Below, in pieces: positions 1 through 6,556 of a DNA stretch of 7,128 nucleotides (positions are counted from its first letter, which is position 1; every line of letters starts with the position of its first letter). This DNA comes from Acidobacteriota bacterium (GTDB lineage: Bacteria > Acidobacteriota > Terriglobia > Terriglobales > Acidobacteriaceae). A program made the position numbers and the translations under genes. Below the pieces are notes generated by a model, which was not told the DNA's origin, did not search any database, and saw only the letters and a program-made list of their open reading frames with translations. Location of the stretch: assembly GCA_021810175.1 (NCBI GenBank), contig JAJZJJ010000141.1, positions 1 to 7,128 on the forward strand, read 5' to 3'.

Positions 1-1
1 C

Positions 2-2551
2 ATGTATCTGGTCGATGCGATGGTGCAGTTCCAGGGCGTGTGTGGATCGGCATTCAACCGTCTGGACCAACTGGTGGCGATTCACCTGATGATGCCGTCG
101 CTGGCGGATGCCAAGATCCTGCAGCCGGCGCCGCGGCATCCTTTTCACATCCCGGCAACACCGATCGCGCAGATACGCAGGTTTTCCTCTGACCTGCCGG
201 ATATGCATCGGGTGCTGGTGCGGGGAATCGTGACGGCACGTTTTCCGGGCAAGGGCCTCTACATGATGGATTCCACGGGCGGCGTCTACGTGGAGACTCA
301 GGACGGGACGCCGGTCAGGGCGGGAGATGAGGTTGAGGTGCTTGGATTCCCGGCGGCGGGCGAATACAGCCCGGTGCTGGAATCAGGAGTGATCCGGTAT
401 ATGCACCGGCACGTTCTGCTGCGCCCGGCGATGATCACCGGGCATATGGCCATGCACGGAGCTTACAACGCGCGCCTGGTGAGCATTGACGGTACCGTGG
501 AGTCGATCCGTCGCCATTCCGGGATGCTCTCACTGGTCATCGACTCGAAAGATCACGTTCCCTTCGAAGCGAATTTATCGAACGGAAGCAAAACACCGCT
601 GGATGCGCCCACCGGAAGCAAGGTAGAGCTGACGGGTATCTGCACGATCAGGACAGACTCCAATGGGAACCCATCGGATTTCCAGATTGTGCTGCGCAGC
701 GCGGCCGATGTGCGGGTACTGCAACGCCCGCCATGGCTAACCGCGCGCCGGGCGGCGTATCTGGTCCTGCTGGTCCTGTCCGTGGCGCTGGCGATCCTTG
801 GATGGGTGGTGATCCTGCGCCGGCGTGTGCGGCGGCAGACGAGGATCATTCAGCTGAAACTGGAGAACGAGGTGGCGCTGGAGGAGCGGTATCGGCGGGT
901 GTTCGAGCGGAATCTGACCGGACTCTATATCGCGAATCCGGACGGGACAATTGTGGACTGCAACGACGCGTGCGCGCGCATTCTGGGATTCGCGGGCCGC
1001 GAGGAACTGCTCGAGCATCACGAGGAAGCGGAGAAGATCACCAGGCATCTTTATCCCGGGAACGAAGAAAGCCCGATCGTCAACGCCGAACATCGATTCC
1101 AGCGCCGGGATGGCGGGTGGGCATGGGTGTTGAGCAACGCGCGGACTGCGCCGCAAGGCGGCCATGGCGACGCAGTTCTGGAAGGCGCGCTGGTGGACAT
1201 CACGGACAGAAAGCTCGCGGATGAGCGCATCCAGACGCTGGCCTACTACGATTCGCTGACAGGGCTGCCGAATCGAACCCTGCTGCAGGACCGGCTGCGG
1301 AAGGCGGTAGCCAGCGCGCGGCGCCACAAAGAGAGGCTGGCAGTTCTGTTTCTGGATCTGGACCGATTTAAAACGATCAACGATTCGCTGGGACACTCCT
1401 GCGGAGACCAGTTGCTGCTGGAGATGGGCAGAAGACTGCAGGCGGCGGCGCGCGAACAGGACACGGTGGCACGGCTGGGCGGCGATGAGTTTTTGGTCGT
1501 GCTGGGAGCCGTGGAAGAGGGCGCTGACGCCGCAGTGGTGGCGGAGAGGGTTGCGCACGAGGTCAGCCGTGAATTCCACCTGCAGGGACGGGCGCTGAGC
1601 GTGACCTGCAGCATCGGAATCAGCCTCTACCCGGAGCACGGCGATGACGTGGAGACGCTGATCAAGAACGCCGACGCGGCGATGTACTCCGCCAAAGAAG
1701 GTGGGCGGAATACTTTCCGGTTCTTCACCTCGGAGATGACGGAATATGCGGTGGAACGGCTGGAACTGGAGAGCAGCCTGCGCGTGGCCCTGGAGAGGGA
1801 GCAGTTTTTCCTGGTGTATCAGCCGCAAATTGATGTAAAAACTCGCGAGATTGTCTGCTGGGAGGCGCTGCTGCGCTGGCAGCATCCGGAACTGGGACTG
1901 GTGCCGCCGGGACGGTTCATCCGCGTGGCGGAAAACAGCGGCATGATGATTCCCATTGGAGAATGGGTGCTGCGAACGGCATGCCAGCAGGCTATGGGCT
2001 GGGGCATGGACGCTCCGGCAGTGGCCGTGAATGTGTCGGCGGTGCAATTCCGTCAGGAGGGATTCTGCCGACAGGTGAGAAGGGCGCTGCGGGAGAGCGG
2101 ACTGCCCGCCGAGCGGCTGGAACTGGAGATGACGGAGAGTCTGCTGATGGCGGGCGAGGACGCGACGTTTCAGGTTCTGGCAGAGCTCAGAGAGATGGGT
2201 GTGCGGGTGGCGATCGACGATTTCGGCACAGGGTATTCCAGCCTGAGCTATCTGCGGCAGTTCCAGGTCAACAAGCTGAAGATCGACCGGAGCTTCATTC
2301 ATGAGGTTGCGGTGAATACGGATGACCAGGCCATCACGGCTGCGATCATTCAGATGGCGAAGTGCCTGAATCTGCGTGTGACCGCGGAGGGCGTGGAGAA
2401 TGAGGAACAACTGTTGCTGCTGCGCGATTACGGCTGCGACGAAGTGCAGGGCTTTATGTTCAGCACACCGGTGACAGCGGAAAAGATCGCAGAGACGATC
2501 GGCGAAGTGGCTGCGTCGACGGCGATTCCGGTGAGCCTGCGCGAACCGTAA
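2..2551 (+). CDS. Membrane OB-like/PAS/GGDEF/EAL c-di-GMP enzyme, 5' partial
   Basis: Inner-membrane enzyme predicted to make and/or degrade cyclic di-GMP. Residues are numbered from the first full codon. Residues 1-40 look like the end of one beta-rich OB-like module; two more follow (about 66-150 and 155-240), giving a probable periplasmic sensor. A membrane helix spans 251-272, followed by Arg-rich sequence and a short coiled-coil-like linker. PAS covers about 294-405. GGDEF covers about 410-575, with metal-binding D452, GGDEF at 493-497 and an RxxD inhibitory site at 484-487. EAL covers about 590-835, with EAL 621-623, N677, ExTES 709-713, DD 739-740, K760, E796 and Q816, so the phosphodiesterase site looks intact. 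The gene must begin upstream: the ATG at base 2 falls inside a domain and has no visible ribosome site. Net activity cannot be told from sequence. The ligand of the sensor domain is unknown. Confidence 0.93.
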   Translation: MYLVDAMVQFQGVCGSAFNRLDQLVAIHLMMPSLADAKILQPAPRHPFHIPATPIAQIRRFSSDLPDMHRVLVRGIVTARFPGKGLYMMDSTGGVYVETQDGTPVRAGDEVEVLGFPAAGEYSPVLESGVIRYMHRHVLLRPAMITGHMAMHGAYNARLVSIDGTVESIRRHSGMLSLVIDSKDHVPFEANLSNGSKTPLDAPTGSKVELTGICTIRTDSNGNPSDFQIVLRSAADVRVLQRPPWLTARRAAYLVLLVLSVALAILGWVVILRRRVRRQTRIIQLKLENEVALEERYRRVFERNLTGLYIANPDGTIVDCNDACARILGFAGREELLEHHEEAEKITRHLYPGNEESPIVNAEHRFQRRDGGWAWVLSNARTAPQGGHGDAVLEGALVDITDRKLADERIQTLAYYDSLTGLPNRTLLQDRLRKAVASARRHKERLAVLFLDLDRFKTINDSLGHSCGDQLLLEMGRRLQAAAREQDTVARLGGDEFLVVLGAVEEGADAAVVAERVAHEVSREFHLQGRALSVTCSIGISLYPEHGDDVETLIKNADAAMYSAKEGGRNTFRFFTSEMTEYAVERLELESSLRVALEREQFFLVYQPQIDVKTREIVCWEALLRWQHPELGLVPPGRFIRVAENSGMMIPIGEWVLRTACQQAMGWGMDAPAVAVNVSAVQFRQEGFCRQVRRALRESGLPAERLELEMTESLLMAGEDATFQVLAELREMGVRVAIDDFGTGYSSLSYLRQFQVNKLKIDRSFIHEVAVNTDDQAITAAIIQMAKCLNLRVTAEGVENEEQLLLLRDYGCDEVQGFMFSTPVTAEKIAETIGEVAASTAIPVSLREP

Positions 2552-2603
2552 CCACCGGACCAGGAAGTGGCGAAAAGAGTATTCCCTGTCAGCACTGTCC
2601 AGC

Positions 2604-2609
2604 TACAAT
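2604..2609 (+). promoter_or_regulatory. Possible -10 hexamer for the TPR gene
   Basis: TACAAT matches the -10 consensus at five of six bases and ends 10 bases before the ATG at 2620. Transcription from it would begin around 2616-2617, leaving almost no leader. No good -35 is present 16-18 bases upstream, so this is a suggestion only. Confidence 0.33.
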
Positions 2610-2619
2610 CCCTGAAGAT

Positions 2620-3846
2620 ATGTCCCGATTTTCAGTTTCTGGTCGGTTTTTCAGCATCGCCTGCGCCGGGCTCGCGCTCGCAGGCGTGGCCATGTCCGCG
2701 CACGCACAGAAGGTAGACAGCAATCCACTGTACCGGGAGCCCGCGGTGCAGCAGGCCTTTGGTCAGGTCTACCGCATGAATTACAAAGTGGCGATCGGCG
2801 AATTCGAGAAGATCCAGGCCCAGAATCCTGGAAATCCGATGGCGACGGATTATGTGCTGGACGCGGTGGTCTTTCAGGAGCTCAACCGGCAGGACCTGCT
2901 GGATTCGACTTTCTACGCCAACGATGGCTTCCTGTCCGGAGGGCACACGGTGGCGGCGGACCCGCAGGCGCGGGCCCGCGTAAAGTCGCTGAGCAGCGAA
3001 GCAATCGGCCAGGCCAACGCGGAACTGAAGTCGAACCCCAACGACGTGAATGCGCTGTTTGCCCGGGGTTGGGCGAAGGCTCTGGAGGCGGTGTATTCAG
3101 GCATGGGGGAACGGGCGTTTGGGGCGGGTCTGCGGCAGGCACTGTCGGCCAAGGGCGATTGCGACCGAGTGCTGCAACTGGATCCAAATTACGTGGACGC
3201 AAAGCTGGTGACCGGAGTCTACCAGTACGTTGTGGGAACATTGCCGCTTGCCTTTAAGCTGCTCTTCGGGTTTGTCGGGATTCATGGGTCAAAGAGCCGC
3301 GGAATGACGGCCCTGGAAGACGACGCGGCACACGGGACGGTTACTCAGGTGGAAGCAAAGACAGCCATCATGCTGTTCCTGCGGCGCGAAGGAAAATATG
3401 CGGAGGCAGCGCAGGTTGCGCAGGGCCTGGCGCAGCAATATCCACACGGTTTCCTGTTCCGGCTGGAGCAGGCGAACCTGCAGAAGGATGGCGGCGAGGG
3501 CATGACGGCGGTGTACACCTACGAGCATCTGATCGCCCTGGCCAAAAAGCCCGGCTACTTCGACTCCGCACATGTGGAGCTGGCCTACTTTGGACTCGGC
3601 GAAGCGCTGCGCGGGCAGAAGAAATATGCGGCGGCGGTGCAGGCCTATCGAGACGGAGCGTTCCAGCCGATGACGAGCACGGAGCTCAAGCGGCGCTGCC
3701 TGCTGAAAGCCGGGGAGACTTACGACCTGATGAACGAGCATGCCAAAGCGGTGCAGCAGTACGACGCTGTGCTCAGCGCGGGCAGTGATACCGTTCAGGG
3801 TAATCTGGCCCGCAAATACATCAATTCGCCGTACACCGGCAGCTGA
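2620..3846 (+). CDS. Exported tetratricopeptide-repeat protein
   Basis: A 408-residue protein of unknown function. A Sec signal peptide is clear: R3 and R9, a hydrophobic core at about 10-26, and an AHA cleavage site at 27-29, so it is predicted to be periplasmic. The rest is alpha-helical with degenerate TPR-type repeats, seen best at about 40-88, 143-205, 245-275, 318-346 and 358-386; they carry typical Ala, Gly, Tyr and Pro-Asn turn positions. A central hydrophobic stretch (about 199-240) has G-x-Y-x-Y, LP, a lysine, then GFVG and a second Gly-Met/Leu turn, resembling the core of the IML2/TTC39 TPR family; this is family resemblance from memory. TPRs usually bind proteins, so a scaffold or envelope assembly role is inferred. 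The gene lies 68 bases after the c-di-GMP gene and has only a weak ribosome site. It was probably transcribed alone, because a possible promoter precedes it and a hairpin follows it. Confidence 0.88.
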   Translation: MSRFSVSGRFFSIACAGLALAGVAMSAHAQKVDSNPLYREPAVQQAFGQVYRMNYKVAIGEFEKIQAQNPGNPMATDYVLDAVVFQELNRQDLLDSTFYANDGFLSGGHTVAADPQARARVKSLSSEAIGQANAELKSNPNDVNALFARGWAKALEAVYSGMGERAFGAGLRQALSAKGDCDRVLQLDPNYVDAKLVTGVYQYVVGTLPLAFKLLFGFVGIHGSKSRGMTALEDDAAHGTVTQVEAKTAIMLFLRREGKYAEAAQVAQGLAQQYPHGFLFRLEQANLQKDGGEGMTAVYTYEHLIALAKKPGYFDSAHVELAYFGLGEALRGQKKYAAAVQAYRDGAFQPMTSTELKRRCLLKAGETYDLMNEHAKAVQQYDAVLSAGSDTVQGNLARKYINSPYTGS

Positions 3847-3861
3847 ACTACGAACGAATAG

Positions 3862-3897
3862 AACGAGGCGGCGGCTCGCAGGGGCTGCCGCCTCGTT
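3862..3897 (+). terminator. Hairpin terminator after the TPR gene
   Basis: Eleven perfect pairs (3862-3872 with 3887-3897) continue through five more pairs, two of them G-T (3873-3877 with 3882-3886), closing on the 4-base loop GCAG. The stem starts 15 bases after the TPR stop codon. No true T-run follows (the stem ends in GTT, then GCGTGTG), so it is a strong stem with a poor U-tract. It may also protect the 3' end. Confidence 0.62.
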
Positions 3898-3908
3898 GCG
3901 TGTGTGCT

Positions 3909-3964
3909 GACTTCGTGGCTGTGGCACAGGAAGTCGCAGCAACCCTCTCCCGTCGGGGCAGGTT
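3909..3964 (+). promoter_or_regulatory. Structured leader upstream of the catalase gene
   Basis: Two adjacent hairpins can be drawn. The first pairs GACTTC (3909-3914) with GAAGTC (3930-3935) and encloses CTGT/ACAG (3919-3922 with 3926-3929), with a 4-base bulge. The second pairs 3944-3946 with 3960-3962 and 3948-3951 with 3955-3958 across one mismatch; a competing AACC/GGTT pairing uses 3941-3944 and 3961-3964. They lie about 90 bases before the catalase ATG. GCAACC followed by a hairpin and GGTTCTCA faintly recalls the core of SAM-I type riboswitches, but the conserved 5' part of that class is missing. No known riboswitch is called. Whether the region is transcribed is unknown, as no convincing promoter was found. 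Confidence 0.28.
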
Positions 3965-4005
3965 CTCACTCAGAAGCCCATCCAGAAATCGCCAGTGCGC
4001 CGAGC

Positions 4006-4023
4006 GATTCGACCGTGATTCGA
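4006..4023 (+). repeat. Tandem GATTCGA direct repeat in the catalase upstream region
   Basis: GATTCGA occurs at 4006-4012 and again at 4017-4023, separated by CCGT. The 11-base period is about one helical turn, as in binding sites for regulators that sit side by side on one DNA face. It ends 30 bases before the catalase start codon. The repeat is short, so chance is possible. Confidence 0.4.
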
Positions 4024-4043
4024 GAACCCGCTTTCGCAGAAAC

Positions 4044-4050
4044 AAGGAGA
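4044..4050 (+). promoter_or_regulatory. Ribosome binding site that fixes the catalase start
   Basis: AAGGAGA lies just ahead of the ATG at 4054, leaving 4 bases after the AGGAG core. It decides for this start over the in-frame upstream extension to 3904, whose 50 extra codons run through the hairpin-rich leader and have no resemblance to catalase. Confidence 0.8.
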
Positions 4051-4053
4051 GTT

Positions 4054-4902
4054 ATGTATCACCACATCAAGAAGCTGATGTACACCGTCAATGTTGGGGA
4101 GCCCGATCCCCGATTTGGCAGGATGCTGCTGGAGCAGTTTGGCGGCGCTAACGGCGAGCTGGCCGCAGCCATGCAATATTCCGTGCAGGGCCTGAACTGC
4201 GAGGACGACGCACGCAGGGACCTGCTGATGGACATCGGAACGGAAGAACTGAGCCACCTGGAGGTGGTCGGAGCTCTGGCCCGAATGCACCTGAAGCCGA
4301 TGAAGGAAAGCCGCGACGCAGCGGACGCCGATCCGCTGATTGCGGTCGCCGGAGGCGCCGGCGTATCGCTGTTCGACTCAATGGGTAATGCATGGACGGC
4401 AAATTACCTGAAGATTACCGGCGATCTGGCAGTCGATCTGCGCAGCAACGTGGCCGCCGAGGCGCGAGCCAAGATCGTCTACGAACGGCTGATCGGGTTT
4501 ACCCGGGACGTTGGCTCGCGGCAGGCACTGCAGTTTCTAATGACCCGGGAGATCACGCATATGCGCGCCTTCAGCGCAGCCCTCGAGAGCATGGAGAAGC
4601 CGCCATTTTCAATCGGAACGATTCGGCCAACTCCGGTTCTGGTGGATCAGTTTGTGAATGCATCGACCGGCGAAGGCGAGCAGGGCAAGGACCACGAAGG
4701 CCCATGGAACAATGGCCATGGTCTGCATGTTGTGCGTCCCCGCGCCGAGGGCGGAGACGGACTGCACACGGTGGCATACGATCCGGAACCAGGAACGGAA
4801 ACGACGTCGCCGGTGGATTCTACGCCCGTTGGCGAGTACCTGGACGGAGCACGGTCCAGGTTGAAGGCGGACAAAATGATGCGGGAAAAGAAGGCGTCCT
4901 GA
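4054..4902 (+). CDS. Manganese (non-haem) catalase
   Basis: Cytoplasmic dimanganese catalase that converts hydrogen peroxide to water and oxygen. It is 282 residues long, within the usual range for the family. A ferritin-like four-helix bundle supplies all five expected metal ligands: E35, E65 and H68 (an ExxH pair), E136 and H169. The spacing between E136 and H169 (33 residues) equals that of E148 and H181 in the Lactobacillus plantarum enzyme as I recall it. Further family marks are LEQFGGANGE near the N terminus, the TREITH segment around H169, and the GPWN sequence in the C-terminal tail that wraps the neighbouring subunit. No signal peptide is present. The start is set by AAGGAG and by the conserved N terminus (MYHHIKKLMY). 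The gene stands alone between two hairpins, with a 207-base upstream gap that probably holds its promoter and regulation; I could not identify an OxyR, PerR or Fur/Mur site. Confidence 0.96.
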   Translation: MYHHIKKLMYTVNVGEPDPRFGRMLLEQFGGANGELAAAMQYSVQGLNCEDDARRDLLMDIGTEELSHLEVVGALARMHLKPMKESRDAADADPLIAVAGGAGVSLFDSMGNAWTANYLKITGDLAVDLRSNVAAEARAKIVYERLIGFTRDVGSRQALQFLMTREITHMRAFSAALESMEKPPFSIGTIRPTPVLVDQFVNASTGEGEQGKDHEGPWNNGHGLHVVRPRAEGGDGLHTVAYDPEPGTETTSPVDSTPVGEYLDGARSRLKADKMMREKKAS

Positions 4903-4923
4903 CCGGGTGCTGATCCACGGGCA

Positions 4924-4950
4924 CGGGGGACGGCATGGCAGCGTCCCCCG
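4924..4950. terminator. Inverted repeat between convergent genes, probable two-way terminator
   Basis: CGGGGGACG (4924-4932) is perfectly complementary to CGTCCCCCG (4942-4950) around a 9-base loop. It lies 21 bases after the catalase stop and 16 bases beyond the stop of the opposing methyltransferase gene. No T-run follows on either strand, so efficiency is uncertain, but position and a stem of seven G-C pairs out of nine favour a shared terminator. Confidence 0.55.
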
Positions 4951-4966
4951 CCTGCGGTTTCGGAGT

Positions 4967-5761
4967 TTATGTCGATCCGGGGTCGATCCGCGCCGGATCA
5001 ACAGGAACGCCGACCAAATACTGAATCTCCACCAACCCGCCGCAGTCGATCCCAACTTCCCAGGCATAGTCCGGAGCCTTCAGTTCCGCGATCAGCTCCC
5101 GCATGTCCGCTTCGGAATAGCTCCGCAGGCACGACAACACCCCATCGAGCCAAAGCACCGTCGGCACCACGGGAACGATCCAGCTCCAAAAGAAGAGCCT
5201 CCGCCGGAATGGCCGCTGTTGCAACGCTGCCTTCAGCGCCAGAAGGGGCACGCCTGTTACCAGCAGGACGGTCTTCAGCTTCGGCCGCGCCGCTTCGAAG
5301 ACCCCGATCCCTTCCCTTTTCTGGAAAGCGTCGGCCAGGATCGCCCGAGCCTCGTCGGGATCGAAATGATGCAGCGAGGAGAACATGGTCCGGAATCCGC
5401 GCAACTTTTCCGGAATCCGCTTGGCATCGACGGGCTCTCCATAAGCCTGAATGCCGTTGCCCGTTCCGGCCACCCTCTTCATCAACTGCGCATTCGGATA
5501 CAGATCCGTCAGGCACACCTGCAGCCTGCGCCCATCGGCAATGTCCCTGAGGAGACCGAGCCAGGGGCCACCGCCGCCCGAACACAGATCCACTACCTGC
5601 TGGGTCCGCGACTGCCGCAGGGCCCGCCGGAGCCGTCCGGTAATGGGCCGGTAGGTGTGGTTCGCCTCCCACACTTTCTCCAGCCCTTCCGTCACCAGGT
5701 CCCGCAGCTTCGCCGGGAACCACGCGCTGTCGTGAATCTCAAACCAGGCCTGTCGCCTCAT
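4967..5761 (-). CDS. Class I SAM-dependent methyltransferase
   Basis: A 264-residue methyltransferase with unknown substrate. The Rossmann-fold SAM site is clear: motif I at 56-65 (VVDL followed by CSGGGG), the acidic strand-2 residue D86 in LTDLYPN, D112 as a likely motif III acid, and SSLHHF at 128-133 in the motif IV position. The N terminus (FEIHDSAWFP at 7-16) is one I associate with a family of uncharacterised bacterial methyltransferases. Two hydrophobic stretches (about 164-180 and 189-212) lie in the C-terminal half, separated by an Arg-rich turn; they could be membrane-associating or could line a lipid-like substrate pocket. There is no signal peptide. The ATG at 5761 has only weak Shine-Dalgarno sequence upstream. 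The gene converges on the catalase gene and diverges from the sigma-factor operon. The opposite strand is also open here, but that reading is Pro/Arg/Ser-rich and shows no domain. Confidence 0.88.
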   Translation of the reverse strand: MRRQAWFEIHDSAWFPAKLRDLVTEGLEKVWEANHTYRPITGRLRRALRQSRTQQVVDLCSGGGGPWLGLLRDIADGRRLQVCLTDLYPNAQLMKRVAGTGNGIQAYGEPVDAKRIPEKLRGFRTMFSSLHHFDPDEARAILADAFQKREGIGVFEAARPKLKTVLLVTGVPLLALKAALQQRPFRRRLFFWSWIVPVVPTVLWLDGVLSCLRSYSEADMRELIAELKAPDYAWEVGIDCGGLVEIQYLVGVPVDPARIDPGST

Positions 5762-5980
5762 CTGTCCATTTTCCGGAAGGATTGTGCCCAGACAGCTTCA
5801 GTCCGGGGACGCTCCGATTTCGATGCCGCTTTGCCCTGGAGTCGTTCTGCTCCCCCGCTGAGCCCGATTTCTATTTTCCCTCTCATTGGGATCTTTGGGG
5901 CGCGGCGCTCCCCCATGAGCGAAAACGCGATATCCTCCGTCTTTAGAGCAGAGGTACCAAGCCCGGCTGGAGGAGGCCCA
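5762..5980. promoter_or_regulatory. Divergent intergenic region between methyltransferase and sigma genes
   Basis: These 219 bases must hold promoters for both directions. Toward the methyltransferase, CACAAT (minus strand, 5786-5781) is a possible -10, about 20 bases before its ATG, without a good -35. Toward the sigma gene, TATCCT (5931-5936) is a weak -10 candidate, also without a -35. An imperfect G/C-rich hairpin (5897-5913) separates them. No GGAAC/CGTC-type ECF promoter pair was found by eye, so autoregulation is not supported. Confidence 0.3.
5969..5976 (+). promoter_or_regulatory. Strong ribosome binding site for the sigma factor
   Basis: GGAGGAGG ends 4 bases before the ATG at 5981. 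It selects this start over the in-frame ATG at 5915, which has no such site, and over the ATG at 5990 three codons further in. Confidence 0.82.
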
Positions 5981-6556
5981 ATGAGTTCCATGGAAGGCCA
6001 GCTCACCGGCTGGATGTCGCCTGCTCTTGCGAAGCCTGTGGATACGAGCCAGACGATTGCCCAGCTAGTGGCGGAATATTCGACGGCCCTCTACCGTGTC
6101 GCCTTTTCGGTCACGCGCAACGCTGCCGAAGCTGAAGACGCGGTCCAGGAAACGTTCCTCCGTGTCCTCAAACATGAGTCCCGTCTCTCTGATATCCGCG
6201 ATTACCGCGTGTGGCTGGTACGAATTGTCTGGAATATCGTGCTGGATCGAAAGCGGCGCGCCAAAACCCGCCCCGAAAACGAGGATTTGGCCGATCACGC
6301 CCGCTCGCTTCCCTCAGCTGACCGCGCTGCTGACGATTCGGCCATTTCCGCGCAGGAGCAGGGCCGCATTCTTGCTCTCGTCGATCGCCTTCCGCGCCCT
6401 GAGCGCGAAGCCCTCCTGCTTTCCGCCGTTCAGGAGCTGACCACCGCGGAGATTGCAGCAACCCTCGGCACCACTGAATCCTCCATCCGTTCCCGCATCT
6501 TCCGGGCGCGCAAACAGCTGTCTGTTCTCCTCGAGAAGGAAGGAATCTCTCGATGA
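5981..6556 (+). CDS. ECF (sigma-70 family) RNA polymerase sigma factor
   Basis: A 191-residue alternative sigma factor of the extracytoplasmic-function group, which directs RNA polymerase to a stress or envelope regulon. Region 2 covers about 25-93 and includes the EDAVQETFLRV segment at 52-62 that contacts core polymerase, then W78, LVRIVWN (79-85) and basic DRKRR for -10 recognition. A variable linker with acidic and Ser/Ala-rich sequence follows. Region 4 covers about 130-183: LPRPEREALLL, then a helix-turn-helix (TTAEIAATLG...SSIRSRIFRARKQL) for -35 binding. Regions 1 and 3 are absent, as expected for ECF. The first 24 residues are a non-conserved extension. The stop overlaps the next start (ATGA), which implies translational coupling with the membrane protein downstream. 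The open frame runs on upstream to 4907, but only the part from 5981 is gene-like. Target genes cannot be named. Confidence 0.95.
   Translation: MSSMEGQLTGWMSPALAKPVDTSQTIAQLVAEYSTALYRVAFSVTRNAAEAEDAVQETFLRVLKHESRLSDIRDYRVWLVRIVWNIVLDRKRRAKTRPENEDLADHARSLPSADRAADDSAISAQEQGRILALVDRLPRPEREALLLSAVQELTTAEIAATLGTTESSIRSRIFRARKQLSVLLEKEGISR
6536..6545 (+). promoter_or_regulatory. Ribosome binding site for the second gene of the sigma operon
   Basis: AAGGA repeated twice (6536-6545), inside the end of the sigma gene, ends 7 bases before the ATG at 6553. Good spacing supports that start and coupled translation. Confidence 0.7.

Noticed and set aside
737..2410. 557-codon minus-strand open frame opposite the c-di-GMP gene
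   Set aside because: It mirrors codon bias of the real gene, which has complete PAS, GGDEF and EAL motifs. The reverse product is His/Arg/Gln-rich with no recognisable domain.
3922..3938. Possible sigma-54 promoter (TGGCAC with a downstream GC)
   Set aside because: The spacing between the GG and GC elements is one base too long and the second element reads TCGCA instead of TTGCA. Sigma-54 promoters tolerate little spacing change.
3904..4053. N-terminal extension of the catalase gene to 3904
   Set aside because: It has no ATG or ribosome site and no similarity to the family. The conserved catalase N terminus begins at 4054 behind AAGGAG.
4903..4966. dif-like terminus site at the apparent skew change
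   Set aside because: No 28-base XerC/XerD arm pair was recognised. The sequence is mainly the G/C-rich inverted repeat.
5897..5913. Imperfect G/C-rich hairpin in the divergent region as a terminator or operator
   Set aside because: The stem is interrupted by a C-T mismatch, the inner loop is too small, no T-run follows, and no transcript is expected to end there.
4907..5980. Long + strand open frame continuous with the sigma factor (549 codons in total), suggesting a fusion protein
   Set aside because: It lies opposite the methyltransferase, whose SAM motifs are clear. The extra residues are Pro/Arg/Ser-rich with no domain, and GGAGGAGG before the ATG at 5981 marks the real start.
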